Source: an uncultured Alphaproteobacteria bacterium
GTDB lineage: Bacteria > Pseudomonadota > Alphaproteobacteria > Rhizobiales > TMED25
Direction: 5' to 3'
Length of the DNA: 36,360 bases
Assembly (NCBI GenBank): GCA_938074435.1
Contig: CALJEH010000043.1
Span: forward strand, 1-36,360
Position numbers and translations under genes: made by a program. Under the pieces are notes generated by a model, which was not told the origin of the DNA, did not search any database, and saw nothing but the letters and a program-made list of their open reading frames with translations. Below, piece by piece: positions 1 through 10,215 of this stretch; within the stretch, counting starts at the first letter, position 1, and each line of letters opens with the position of its first letter.

Positions 1-2126
1 ATAATGATATTTTTATAATTAACCCAAAAGAGATCTTGATCCAAAAAGATAATTCTAAACTAATTGATAAGGACAGAAATTATAAAATAACTGAAATTGA
101 TAAACGTAGTTTCCAGATAAATATATGTGAAAGACTTATCCGAGAGCAATATCAATTGTCGCAATTAGATGGATTTGGTATTAATTCTCCAGAACAAATT
201 TCTGCTATAGGAAGCCTCCTTGGCTATATAGAACTGACACAAATTGATAAACGTCCCCTATTACAAAGACCGAAAGATAAAACTGATATTGATTATATGT
301 TAATTGATGAAGCAACTCAAAATAGCTTAGAAATTCTCAGTACCACTAAGGGGGGCAAAAAAGGATCGCTTCTTAGCTCACTGGATAAAACTATTACTTC
401 TGCCGGAGGTAGAAAATTATATCAACGTGTTATAAGACCATCAACATCAGTTAATGAAATAAATCTTAGGCTTGCTGATATTGAATTTGCTATAAAAAAT
501 AAAACATTCTCAGAAAAAATAAGAAATTTGTTGAAGGAATTTCCTGATATCACAAGACCACTTTTGAGACTATCTCTAGGAAGATCCTCACCAAGAGATA
601 TGGGGTCAATCAGATTAGGTCTAGGCATAGTAAAACTACTTAATGACCTAAATGATACAGATATGGAACAGAAAATTCCAATAAGAATAAAAAATCAACT
701 AAAAATTATCCAGTCCGAGTCAGACAAAGATTTATTTACAATTCTAAACAATGCGCTAAATGACAATCTCCCAAATTCAATTACTGATGGAAATATATTC
801 AGAGATGGCTTTTCAGAAGAATTGGACAAATTAAGATTGCTAAAGAACAATACAACAAGATTCATTGTTGAGTTGCAAGAAAAATATACCCATGAAACAA
901 ATATCAAAGCACTTAAAATAAAATACAATAACTTTCTTGGTTATTTTATTGAATGCCCATCAAGTAATTCTCCTCTTATAGAGAAATTAGTTAGAGATAA
1001 TTTATTCATTCACAGACAAACACTTAAAAACCAGATTAGATTCACAACAGCTGAATTAAATGAACTTCAAACAAAAATTATTGAGTCATCTCAAAAAATT
1101 TATGAATTAGAGGAGAATTATTTCAATGATTTATCCAAAGTGATTATTGAAAATTCAGATTCAATTAATTTAATTAGTGATGCAATAGCTGAGATTGATA
1201 TTACTATATCATTTGCAAAATTAGCTACTGAAAACGGTTTTTGTAAACCTTTAGTAAATGAATCCAAAAAATTCATTGTAGAAAAAGGACGTCATATTAT
1301 CGTTGAAGAATCTCTTTTAAACGAGAAAAATCAAAAATTTATAGCAAATGATTGTACAATAGATAACAATCAAAATGTCCAGCTGATTACTGGACCTAAT
1401 ATGGCAGGTAAATCAACATATTTAAGGCAAAATGCTCTTATAGCAATAACTGCTCAGATTGGATCATATGTTCCGGCTAAATATGCTGAAATTGGAATTA
1501 TTGATAAAATTTTTTCACGTGTTGGAGCATCTGATGATCTTGCAGCAGGACGGTCAACTTTCATGGTGGAAATGGTTGAAACATCGATCATTCTGAATCA
1601 AGCCACATCAAAATCCTTTGTAATCATTGATGAGATTGGCAGGGGAACTGCTACTTTTGATGGGCTTGCAATTGCTTGGGCAACGCTAGAATTTCTTGCA
1701 AAGGAAAATAATTGCCGAACAATCTTTGCAACACATTTTCATGAGTTAACAAATTTATCTTCAGAATTAAAAAATATACAAAATATGGCAATGCAGATAA
1801 GCGAGCAAGAAGGTGAAATTATTTTCTTGCATGAAATTAAAAAAGGGATTGTAGATAAATCATACGGAATACAAGTAAGTAAGTTAGCAGGTTTGCCTTC
1901 TTCTGTTACTCAAAAGGCTGAAATAATTCTTAAAGAACTTGAGTCAAAAAATCTTCTTTCTAAAAAAGAACAACTATCATTATTTACTGAAAAAAAAGAT
2001 AAAGAAACTCCTAGAAGAGATCAATTAAAGGATGAGATACTGAAGATTAAAATAGATGAAACAACTCCGATTCAAGCACTAAATATAATCCTTAAATTAC
2101 AAGACATAGCAAATGATAAAAAATAA
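1..2126 (+). CDS. mutS: DNA mismatch repair protein MutS (5' truncated by window edge)
   Basis: Walker A 'GPNMAGKSTYLRQ', Walker B 'FVIIDEIGRGTATFDG', 'FATHFHEL'. The frame stays open to base 3 (NDIFIINPKEILIQ...), so the listed TTG start at 36 is probably internal. Confidence 0.97.
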   Translation, partial: NDIFIINPKEILIQKDNSKLIDKDRNYKITEIDKRSFQINICERLIREQYQLSQLDGFGINSPEQISAIGSLLGYIELTQIDKRPLLQRPKDKTDIDYMLIDEATQNSLEILSTTKGGKKGSLLSSLDKTITSAGGRKLYQRVIRPSTSVNEINLRLADIEFAIKNKTFSEKIRNLLKEFPDITRPLLRLSLGRSSPRDMGSIRLGLGIVKLLNDLNDTDMEQKIPIRIKNQLKIIQSESDKDLFTILNNALNDNLPNSITDGNIFRDGFSEELDKLRLLKNNTTRFIVELQEKYTHETNIKALKIKYNNFLGYFIECPSSNSPLIEKLVRDNLFIHRQTLKNQIRFTTAELNELQTKIIESSQKIYELEENYFNDLSKVIIENSDSINLISDAIAEIDITISFAKLATENGFCKPLVNESKKFIVEKGRHIIVEESLLNEKNQKFIANDCTIDNNQNVQLITGPNMAGKSTYLRQNALIAITAQIGSYVPAKYAEIGIIDKIFSRVGASDDLAAGRSTFMVEMVETSIILNQATSKSFVIIDEIGRGTATFDGLAIAWATLEFLAKENNCRTIFATHFHELTNLSSELKNIQNMAMQISEQEGEIIFLHEIKKGIVDKSYGIQVSKLAGLPSSVTQKAEIILKELESKNLLSKKEQLSLFTEKKDKETPRRDQLKDEILKIKIDETTPIQALNIILKLQDIANDKK

Positions 2127-4878
2127 TAAAAATTTGATTGAAAATATTGATGCTTTAATTGATATAGAAAGTATACGCTCACTTATTCTGGAAAAACAAA
2201 ATTCAATACAAAGCAAGAATAAAAATAATAATATGCGAAATGAGATATTATTGATCCTTAATGATGTAATTTATCGCGCAAGAATAAATGCTGAAAAATG
2301 TCTAATTGAACATGGTAGTGGTATCCGAACTGCAAGAGGCTTATCGAGATTTCAAGACGATCTCATAAAAATAATATATGATTATGTGACAAATCATATC
2401 TGTGTATCAGAAAATCCAACAGAAAAAGATAGAATTTGCTTGGTTGCTGTTGGAGGATATGGAAGAGGAACTTTAGCACCATTTTCAGATATAGACCTGT
2501 TATTTTTATACCCAAATAAACTGACCTCATGGACAGAATCTGTAATTGAAAATATTCTATATTTATTATGGGATTTGGGATTTAAGGTTGGTCATGCAAC
2601 AAGAAATTTAGAGCAATGCCTAAAATTATCCAAATCTGACTTTACAATTAGAACATCGATACTAGAAGCTAGATATATTTTTGGAGAAAAAAAACTACTT
2701 ATTAATTTAATCAATAAATTTAATAAAGAAATAGTAGCTAAAACGGCAGATGAATTTATTGAAATGAAACTTGAAGAAAGAGACCAAAGACATCTTACAT
2801 ATGGTTCTTCTCGTTATCTTGTAGAGCCCAACGTAAAAGAGAGTAAAGGCGGGTTGAGGGATCTCCATGCATTATTTTGGATTGGAAAATACCTCTATAG
2901 GCCTGAAAAAATTGAGGATCTTGTAAAGAATTACCAATTTTTAACAAGGGCTGAATTTAATAGATTTGCAAAAGCAGAAGATTTCCTATGGGTTGTTCGT
3001 TGTCATCTTCATTTTCTTTCTAATAGAGATAATGAAATCCTGACTTTTGATATGCAACTTGAACTTGCTTCAAGGCTGGGATATTCAACAAGAGATGGAC
3101 AAAGGGATGTTGAAAGATTTATGAAGCATTATTTTATGACAGCAAAAGAGGTGGGCAATCTAACGCGAATAGTTTGCTCATCATTAGAAGATCGATCAAT
3201 AAAGAGTGAGCCTAGATTATATAAAGTAATTGATAATATTTTCACTTTTAAAAAGAAAAATGAAAACTTCTATACTAAAAAAGGTAGATTATATAAAAAA
3301 GATGAGTTTGACTTTTCTAAAAATAGCATTGATTTAATAAAACTTTTTTTGATATCCGATCAAGACAATGTCTTATTGAGCCCTCAGATAATCCAATCAA
3401 TCACAAGATCACTTAGATATATTGATAATTCTGTAAGAAATAGTAAATCAGCAAATAAAGTTTTACTGGACATTTTTTCTTATGCAACGGATCCAGAAAT
3501 AACATTAAGAACAATGAATGACACAGGTGTCCTTGGAAAGTTTTTGCCTGAATTTGGTAAAGTAGAAGGAATGTCCTTGTTCAACCTTTACCACAATTTT
3601 ACGGTAGATGAGCATCTACTTAAAACTGTTGGCTTTATGTATAAGATAATAAAGGGAGAATTAGAACAACCTTACCCCTTCAATAAAGACTTTCCCTCAA
3701 GATTAAAAAATAGAAGAGTTCTTTTAATTGCTGCTTTCTTGCATGATATCGGTAAGGGCCGTAAACAAGACCACAGTATTCTTGGTGCAAATATTGCTGA
3801 AAAAATCTGCTTCAGACTTGGGATGAAAAAAAATGAAATTGAACAGGTGTCCTGGTTGATAAAGTATCATCTCTACATGAGTGATGTAGCCCAGAAGAGA
3901 GACTTGTATGACATAAAAACAATAGTTGATTTTGCGTCTGTTTTAAAAAATCAAACAAACCTCGATAATCTACTAGCGTTGACAGTAGCTGATATTATGT
4001 CAGTGGGTCCTAACATATGGAATGCTTGGAAAAGTGGATTATTAAAAACTCTATATCTACAAACAACCGATTATTTTAGTGGCGAAAATAAAAGTGCCCA
4101 AAAAAGTAACACCACCAAGTCTGATGCAAAAGATAAATTTATAGAACATGCAAGTGATTGGCCAAAGAGTCTCATAAAATCCTATTTGGCCCGATTTAGT
4201 GATACATACTGGATAACTACTTCACTTGAAGACCAAATAAGGCATGCCCAAATACTCAAAGATAAGGATTCTTCAGATATTACTCTCGAAATATTTGGTT
4301 CTAAGAATGAGGAAAACAACACAACATTAATCACACTTATTGGTCCAGATTATCCAAATCTTTTAGCTACATTAGCAGGAGCATGCTTACTTTTGGATGC
4401 CAATATAGTAGATGCCCAAATTGAAACCACAGTAGATGGAATTGCAATTGATACAATATCAGTAAGCAGAGATTTCAATGATCAAGATGAGGACAGAAGA
4501 ATAAATAAAATATCTCAAATTATAAAAGATAGCTTAGGAGGATTGCTATCTTTGGACGTAGAATTATCAAAAAAGAGTAAGAATGTTCAGCATGAAAAAA
4601 CATTCAAAGTTAGAAATAAGATTAATATTACAAACGAATTGTCACATAACTCAACCGTTGTAGAGATTGAGGCAAGAGATAAGGCTGGTTTACTATATCA
4701 AATTACCAACATATTAAAGGAAACCAATATTAATATTAAGTCTGCACATATTGTGACATTTGGAGAGAGAGCTAATGATATTTTTTACATAACAAATTTA
4801 TTTGGGGAAAAAATTGATAGCGAAGAAAAACTTAATCGCATTAAAGATTTAATACTGAGCTCTCTAAAAGAGAATTAA
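2113..4878 (+). CDS. glnD: Bifunctional [protein-PII] uridylyltransferase/uridylyl-removing enzyme
   Basis: Nucleotidyltransferase motif 'GGYGRGTLAPFSDIDLLF', HD motif 'AAFLHDIGKGRKQDHS', C-terminal ACT-like repeats; overlaps mutS by 14 nt. Confidence 0.96.
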   Translation: MIKNNKNLIENIDALIDIESIRSLILEKQNSIQSKNKNNNMRNEILLILNDVIYRARINAEKCLIEHGSGIRTARGLSRFQDDLIKIIYDYVTNHICVSENPTEKDRICLVAVGGYGRGTLAPFSDIDLLFLYPNKLTSWTESVIENILYLLWDLGFKVGHATRNLEQCLKLSKSDFTIRTSILEARYIFGEKKLLINLINKFNKEIVAKTADEFIEMKLEERDQRHLTYGSSRYLVEPNVKESKGGLRDLHALFWIGKYLYRPEKIEDLVKNYQFLTRAEFNRFAKAEDFLWVVRCHLHFLSNRDNEILTFDMQLELASRLGYSTRDGQRDVERFMKHYFMTAKEVGNLTRIVCSSLEDRSIKSEPRLYKVIDNIFTFKKKNENFYTKKGRLYKKDEFDFSKNSIDLIKLFLISDQDNVLLSPQIIQSITRSLRYIDNSVRNSKSANKVLLDIFSYATDPEITLRTMNDTGVLGKFLPEFGKVEGMSLFNLYHNFTVDEHLLKTVGFMYKIIKGELEQPYPFNKDFPSRLKNRRVLLIAAFLHDIGKGRKQDHSILGANIAEKICFRLGMKKNEIEQVSWLIKYHLYMSDVAQKRDLYDIKTIVDFASVLKNQTNLDNLLALTVADIMSVGPNIWNAWKSGLLKTLYLQTTDYFSGENKSAQKSNTTKSDAKDKFIEHASDWPKSLIKSYLARFSDTYWITTSLEDQIRHAQILKDKDSSDITLEIFGSKNEENNTTLITLIGPDYPNLLATLAGACLLLDANIVDAQIETTVDGIAIDTISVSRDFNDQDEDRRINKISQIIKDSLGGLLSLDVELSKKSKNVQHEKTFKVRNKINITNELSHNSTVVEIEARDKAGLLYQITNILKETNINIKSAHIVTFGERANDIFYITNLFGEKIDSEEKLNRIKDLILSSLKEN

Positions 4879-4886
4879 ATGAACTC

Positions 4887-6422
4887 ATGAAAATTATCAA
4901 GCCTTTAATAAAAATATCCGGTATGACACTTGTTAGTAGAGTGCTTGGTTTCTTTAGAGATATTCTCATCGCTGCATCTCTTGGGGCTGGAGGAATTGCA
5001 GACGTTTTCTTTGTTGCAATGAGATTTCCAAACATCTTCAGAAGAGTTCTTGCTGAAGGCACCCTCAATATATCTTTCATCCCTCTGTTTTCAAAAAAAA
5101 TAACAAATGATGATAAAAAAATATTTTTTAAAGAAATCTTTAATTTCATATTCTGGATATTGATAATAATCGTATGTATATTTGAATTATTCATGCCATT
5201 CTTTGTTTATTTTTTGGCACCTGGATTTATAGAAGATAAAGAAAAATTTGACTTAATTATTCAACTTGCCAGAATATCTTTCCCATACTTATTTTTTATA
5301 TCTCTTGTTTCACTTCTCTGTGGTGTTTTGAACTCTAATGGAAAATTTACTCTTGCGGCTTCAATGCCAATTTTCCTTAATTTATCCATGATAGTCACAC
5401 TTCTAATTTTAATTAATCTAGATGCTCCAAATTCAGAACAGTCTGTTTTTTATTTGACTTTAAGTTTTTCGTTATCAGGTTTGATACAATTATTATTATG
5501 TTTATACGGCTGTTACAAAAACGGATACATCCCTAATATCAGAATTCCAAATATATCCAAAAGTATAAAAGACTTTTTGCATTTATGCTTCCCAGCAATT
5601 GTTGCAGGTGGAGTAATACAAATCAATATACTTATTGGAACTATAATAGCATCATTCCAAGATAGTGCAGTTTCGTATTTATATTACGCTGATAGAATTT
5701 ATCAGCTTCCACTTGCACTCATTGGAATTTCAATCGGTATAGTACTTTTACCTCAATTATCAATTGCGATTAAAAATGAAACAAAAAATAATATTGTTAC
5801 TCTCCAAGATAAATCTATAAATTTGGCATTGATATTAGCAATACCGGCATCATTTGGTCTTATGTTTTTATCATATGATATAATTTCTGTTTTATTTGAG
5901 AGAGGTTTTTTCACCAGCGAAGACAGCTTGAAAACATCCAGAGCATTAATAATTTTTGCAGCTGGACTTCCTGCTTTTATATCTATAAAAATTTTTCAAA
6001 CACTTTTTTTTGCTCGTGAAAATACAAAAAAACCTCTAGAATATGCCATTTATAGCATGATTCTGAATGCGCTCATATCAATCATTTTATTTAGGAATAT
6101 TGGCTATATGGGTATTGCTATAGGAACCTCAATATCTGCTTGGATAAATTTATCTTTACTAATCAATGAGTCAATTAAGCAAAAAATTTATTTTGTTAAA
6201 AAGTCTGCTCTAATCCAACTACTCAAAATAGTAGTGGCTTCCCTTTTAATGATAATATTATTATATGGTCTCAAAAATTTTACTTTTTTATCAATAAATT
6301 CTATTTCAGAGATTGTTAATTTTTTAACACTTATAATATATGTAGTAATTGGAATAATATTTTATGGTATATTGTGTGTTCAACTCAAATTAATAGAATT
6401 AAACAAAATACTCGAAGGATAG
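4887..6422 (+). CDS. murJ: Lipid II flippase MurJ (MviN)
   Basis: 'SRVLGFFRDILIAASLGAGGIADVFFVAMRFPNIFRRVLAEG' is the classic MurJ N-terminus; polytopic; follows glnD. Confidence 0.96.
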   Translation: MKIIKPLIKISGMTLVSRVLGFFRDILIAASLGAGGIADVFFVAMRFPNIFRRVLAEGTLNISFIPLFSKKITNDDKKIFFKEIFNFIFWILIIIVCIFELFMPFFVYFLAPGFIEDKEKFDLIIQLARISFPYLFFISLVSLLCGVLNSNGKFTLAASMPIFLNLSMIVTLLILINLDAPNSEQSVFYLTLSFSLSGLIQLLLCLYGCYKNGYIPNIRIPNISKSIKDFLHLCFPAIVAGGVIQINILIGTIIASFQDSAVSYLYYADRIYQLPLALIGISIGIVLLPQLSIAIKNETKNNIVTLQDKSINLALILAIPASFGLMFLSYDIISVLFERGFFTSEDSLKTSRALIIFAAGLPAFISIKIFQTLFFARENTKKPLEYAIYSMILNALISIILFRNIGYMGIAIGTSISAWINLSLLINESIKQKIYFVKKSALIQLLKIVVASLLMIILLYGLKNFTFLSINSISEIVNFLTLIIYVVIGIIFYGILCVQLKLIELNKILEG

Positions 6423-6432
6423 TTTTTGAATT

Positions 6433-7449
6433 ATGAGAGTTTTTTCTGGTATACAGCCATCAGGTAATTTACATCTAGGTAATTATTTGGGTGCGATAGT
6501 AAATTTTGTAAAGCTACAAAATAATGCTGAATGCATCTATTGTGTTGTTGATCTACATTCAATTACTGTTTGGCAAGATCCATCAAAATTGCAAAAAAAT
6601 ATTTATGAAATTACAGCTGGCTTCATTGCGTCTGGTCTCGATCCTGAAAAAAGTATAATTTTCAATCAAAGCAAAGTAAAAGAACATGCAGAGCTATCTT
6701 GGTTGCTAAATTGTGTTGCAAGAGTTGGCTGGCTGAACAGAATGACCCAATTTAAAGAGAAAGCTGGTAAAAATAAAGAGAATATGTCTGTGGGACTATA
6801 TACTTATCCAATACTCATGGCAGCTGATATTTTAGCTTACAAGGCTACACATGTACCTGTTGGAGAAGATCAAAAACAGCATATAGAATTGTCAAGAGAT
6901 ATTGCTCAAAAATTCAATATAGATTTTAAAGATAGAATACAACAGCTCTATAACAAAGATGAATTTTTTATCCTACCAGAGCCTTTGATAAGCGGTCCTG
7001 TGCCAAGAGTTATGTCATTAAGAGATGGTCATAAAAAAATGTCTAGCTCAGAAATATCAGATATGACTAGAATTAACATACTTGATGAAGCAGACCTTAT
7101 CGCGAATAAAATAAAAAAAGCAAAAACAGACTCGGATAGCATACCTGATAACTATGAGTTGGTTAACGATCGACCTGAGTTAAAAAATCTTCTTTCTATA
7201 TATGCTGGGGTCCTTGGTGAGTCTCCAAAAAAGATAATAGAAGATTTTAGTGGTAAGCAATTTTCTCATCTTAAAACTAGCTTAACAGAACTACTTGTTG
7301 AAAGAATTTGTCCTATTGGAAATGAAATGAAAAAAATTATGAGTGATAAATCTTACATCAATAATATTCTAAATAATGGTGCATCAAAAGCCCGTGAAAT
7401 CTCTGAGCCGGTTTTAGTAGAAACAAAAAAAATAATAGGTTTAAGCTAA
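6433..7449 (+). CDS. trpS: Tryptophanyl-tRNA synthetase
   Basis: '[19 protein letters not shown]' (HIGH-like) and 'KKMSSS' (KMSKS-like) motifs. Confidence 0.97.
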   Translation: MRVFSGIQPSGNLHLGNYLGAIVNFVKLQNNAECIYCVVDLHSITVWQDPSKLQKNIYEITAGFIASGLDPEKSIIFNQSKVKEHAELSWLLNCVARVGWLNRMTQFKEKAGKNKENMSVGLYTYPILMAADILAYKATHVPVGEDQKQHIELSRDIAQKFNIDFKDRIQQLYNKDEFFILPEPLISGPVPRVMSLRDGHKKMSSSEISDMTRINILDEADLIANKIKKAKTDSDSIPDNYELVNDRPELKNLLSIYAGVLGESPKKIIEDFSGKQFSHLKTSLTELLVERICPIGNEMKKIMSDKSYINNILNNGASKAREISEPVLVETKKIIGLS

Positions 7450-7497
7450 AATAGAGCGTATAATATATATTATATTTACTTTATTTATTTTATAAAC

Positions 7498-7974
7498 ATG
7501 TCAAAAAATATTAGAAAATTCTTGGTTGTTGTAGATGATACATCTGAATGCCATAGGGCAATTAGTTATGCTTCAAGAAGGGCAATACAAACTAATGGAA
7601 GGCTTACACTACTGAGAATAATTAACCCCTCAGATTTTAAAAATATCTACGGTGTAGAGGGTATTATGAGGCAAGAGGCTGAAGAAAAGGCAAGGGAAGT
7701 ACTCAATGAATATTCTGAAAAAGTAAATCTAGAAACAGGACTTGTATCTGAGTTAGTAATAAGGTTTGGTTCACCATCAACTGAAATAATTAATTTTATT
7801 AATGAGGACGGATCAATATCTTTACTTGTGCTGGCTGCAGCGAGTGATAGTGGAAATCCTGGTCCATTGGTCAGTCAATTTATTGGGTCAAAAGCAGGTA
7901 ACTTCCCAATCCCTATCACTATCATTCCTGGGCAACTAACTGAAAAAGATATTTTAGAATTAACAATAAATTAG
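7498..7974 (+). CDS. Universal stress protein (UspA) family protein
   Basis: 'RKFLVVVDDTSECHRAISYASRRA' N-terminus and C-terminal 'ITIIPG'; trpS neighbour. Confidence 0.82.
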   Translation: MSKNIRKFLVVVDDTSECHRAISYASRRAIQTNGRLTLLRIINPSDFKNIYGVEGIMRQEAEEKAREVLNEYSEKVNLETGLVSELVIRFGSPSTEIINFINEDGSISLLVLAAASDSGNPGPLVSQFIGSKAGNFPIPITIIPGQLTEKDILELTIN

Positions 7975-8001
7975 AGAAACACTTGAAAAAGTGTGACATA
8001 C

Positions 8002-8030
8002 TTGAAATGTTTTGAATGAATATCTAAATT
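8002..8030 (+). promoter_or_regulatory. Candidate promoter upstream of nfu
   Basis: TTGAAA (8002-8007), 17-nt spacer, TAAATT (8025-8030). Near-consensus, but AT background makes chance matches likely. Confidence 0.35.
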
Positions 8031-8053
8031 AGACTTAACGAGGAAATGTTAAT

Positions 8054-8605
8054 ATGTTTATAGAAACTGTATCTACACCAAACCCAAATACATTAAAATT
8101 TATACCTGGATGTGAGGTTTTACCTGGATCGACGAAGGAATACACAAACGCCATTCAAGCCCAAGAGTCACCACTTGCAGAAAAGATATTCTCCATCGAT
8201 GGTATCTCAGGAGTTTTTTTTTCGGACGATTTTATAACTGTTACAAAAACTAAGTTCGAGTGGCCTCAATTAAAACCCATTATTCTTGGCGAAATAATGG
8301 ATCACTTCATATCAGGACAACCATTATTGATTGCAGATAATGTATCTAAAATGGACGAATTTTTTGATCCAGCTGATACTGAAACTGTTGGTAAAATAAA
8401 AGAACTTATTGAGACAAGAGTGAGGCCTGCTGTTGCACATGATGGCGGTGATATAACATTTCAAGGATTCAAATCAGGCATAGTCTATCTTAACCTGCAA
8501 GGTGCATGTGCGGGTTGTCCAAGCTCAACAATGACGCTGAAAAATGGAATAGAAAATCTTCTAAAACATTATGTTCCTGAAGTTATGGAAGTCCAGGCTA
8601 TATAA
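8054..8605 (+). CDS. NifU/Nfu-type Fe-S cluster scaffold (Nfu_N plus NifU C-terminal domain)
   Basis: N-terminal 'PNPNTLKFIPG'; C-terminal 'RPAVAHDGGDITFQGF...GACAGCPSSTMTLKNGIENLL' with CxxC. Confidence 0.93.
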   Translation: MFIETVSTPNPNTLKFIPGCEVLPGSTKEYTNAIQAQESPLAEKIFSIDGISGVFFSDDFITVTKTKFEWPQLKPIILGEIMDHFISGQPLLIADNVSKMDEFFDPADTETVGKIKELIETRVRPAVAHDGGDITFQGFKSGIVYLNLQGACAGCPSSTMTLKNGIENLLKHYVPEVMEVQAI

Positions 8606-8611
8606 AACAAG

Positions 8612-9292
8612 ATGATAAGCCTCTTTATCGATGTTGTTTCAAACAACTTAATGGTTGCTTTGATAAATGATAAAGGGTTAGTCTATTCCTTAAAAATTGA
8701 AACAAATGACTCAAAATATGCAAGCGATTTGATTGTACCTAAAATTGAGAAATTATTATTGGATAATAATTTAGAATATACACAATTAGATAATGTTTTT
8801 ACAGTTGTTGGACCAGGGAATTATACAAATATCAGAACTGGTATTGCCATTACTAAAGGGATTTCTATCTCAAGAAATATACCCGCTTTCGGAATAACAC
8901 AACATGAATTAATTTCTAGAACGTATAATAAAAATAACTTCTATAACTCTTATATAATGATATTAGTACCATCAAATAATGGAGATTTTTATTGTCAAAA
9001 TTTTAGTATATCTGGAAGCAAAGAAAAAAATCCCGATATTCTAAATGTTAATGAGGTGTTTGATCAAATACAGCGAGATAATCCAAATGTAATTGATACA
9101 AGCAACGAACTATTAAAACATGCAATCAAAAAAAATGTAAATTTAGAAAAATTAGAATCTAATTATATTATTGATGAAAAAAATTTATCAGAACTACAGA
9201 GTATCACAAATACTCAGCAACAATTAGTTCAACCGGTCTATGTAAGAGATCCAAATGTAAAAAAATACAAAAAGAAAAAAATCTATGAATAA
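8612..9292 (+). CDS. tsaB: tRNA t6A biosynthesis protein TsaB (YeaZ-like), divergent
   Basis: ASKHA-like N-terminus 'SLFIDVVSNNLMVALI', 'VVGPGNYTNIRTGIAITKGIS'; precedes rimI. Confidence 0.8.
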   Translation: MISLFIDVVSNNLMVALINDKGLVYSLKIETNDSKYASDLIVPKIEKLLLDNNLEYTQLDNVFTVVGPGNYTNIRTGIAITKGISISRNIPAFGITQHELISRTYNKNNFYNSYIMILVPSNNGDFYCQNFSISGSKEKNPDILNVNEVFDQIQRDNPNVIDTSNELLKHAIKKNVNLEKLESNYIIDEKNLSELQSITNTQQQLVQPVYVRDPNVKKYKKKKIYE

Positions 9293-9743
9293 TTCTCTCC
9301 TAAATTTCAGAGAAGCAAGAATTGACGATGCCCAACAAATTTCAGAAATTATGAGTAGAGGGTATCATCAAAACTGGGAACCAGATTATTATAAAAATTT
9401 AATCAGTGATGATAATTCTTTTGTTTATGTCCTCTCTCTAGTTGAAGAAATTGTAGGTTTCATAACTGGGAAAAAAGCTAAAGATACTTGTGATATATAT
9501 ATGATTGTTGTTGATATAGGGCATAGGAGAAAAGGATTTGCTAATTTGCTTTTGTATAAGACAATTATTGCACTATCAGCTCTACAAATCAAAGAGTTCT
9601 TTTTAGAAGTTGCTGAAACTAATAGCCAAGCGATAAACTTATATAAAAAATATGGCTTCAGAGCTGTTAGTAGAAGGATTGGTTACTACAAAATATCAAA
9701 TGAGAATATAGATGCTATAGTTTATAGATTAGTAAATAAATAA
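9285..9743 (+). CDS. rimI: GNAT acetyltransferase, RimI-like
   Basis: 'VVDIGHRRKGFANLLLYKTI' acetyl-CoA motif and 'VAETNSQAINLYKKYGF'; overlaps tsaB by 8 nt. Confidence 0.85.
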   Translation: MNNSLLNFREARIDDAQQISEIMSRGYHQNWEPDYYKNLISDDNSFVYVLSLVEEIVGFITGKKAKDTCDIYMIVVDIGHRRKGFANLLLYKTIIALSALQIKEFFLEVAETNSQAINLYKKYGFRAVSRRIGYYKISNENIDAIVYRLVNK

Positions 9744-9790
9744 TTTTAGTGTTATATTAAAAATTCAAATTAACAATAAACTCTGCAGAT

Positions 9791-10213
9791 ATGGATAACA
9801 GTATTGAAAAAAAATGTATCCAATTTGGATTACGTATGACAGAGCAAAGAAAGATTATTGCTCGCGTGCTATCTGCATCAGATGACCACCCAGATGCTGA
9901 AGAGTTATACAGGAGAACGAGTAAAATCAATAAAAATATTTCACTAGCTACGGTATATCGAACCCTGAAATTATTTAATGATAATGGGATACTTGAGAAA
10001 CATGAGTTTAAAGACGGGAAATCTCGATATGAAACTATACCAGCCAATCACCACGATCACCTAATTGATATCAAAACGGGTAGTGTAATAGAATTTCATG
10101 ATGAAGAAATTGAAAAGCTACAGGAACGGATAGCTGATAAACTAGGCTATAATATTATCAATCACCGGCTTGAAATTTATGCAGTAAAAAAATCAGATGA
10201 TAAAAATAGCTAA
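9791..10213 (+). CDS. fur: Fur-family transcriptional regulator (Fur/Mur type)
   Basis: 'LRMTEQRKIIARVLSASDDHPDAEELYRRTSKINKNISLATVYRTLKLFNDNGIL' and 'NHHDHLI' metal motif. Confidence 0.9.
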   Translation: MDNSIEKKCIQFGLRMTEQRKIIARVLSASDDHPDAEELYRRTSKINKNISLATVYRTLKLFNDNGILEKHEFKDGKSRYETIPANHHDHLIDIKTGSVIEFHDEEIEKLQERIADKLGYNIINHRLEIYAVKKSDDKNS

Positions 10214-10215
10214 AT

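Noticed and set aside
36-38. TTG at 36 as the true mutS start
   Set aside because: The frame is open to the window edge, and MutS N-terminal domains would be missing; this is a truncated gene rather than an alternative start.
4841-5194. 117-aa minus-strand ORF across the glnD/murJ boundary
   Set aside because: Antisense to two well-supported genes, with no motif or plausible start signal.
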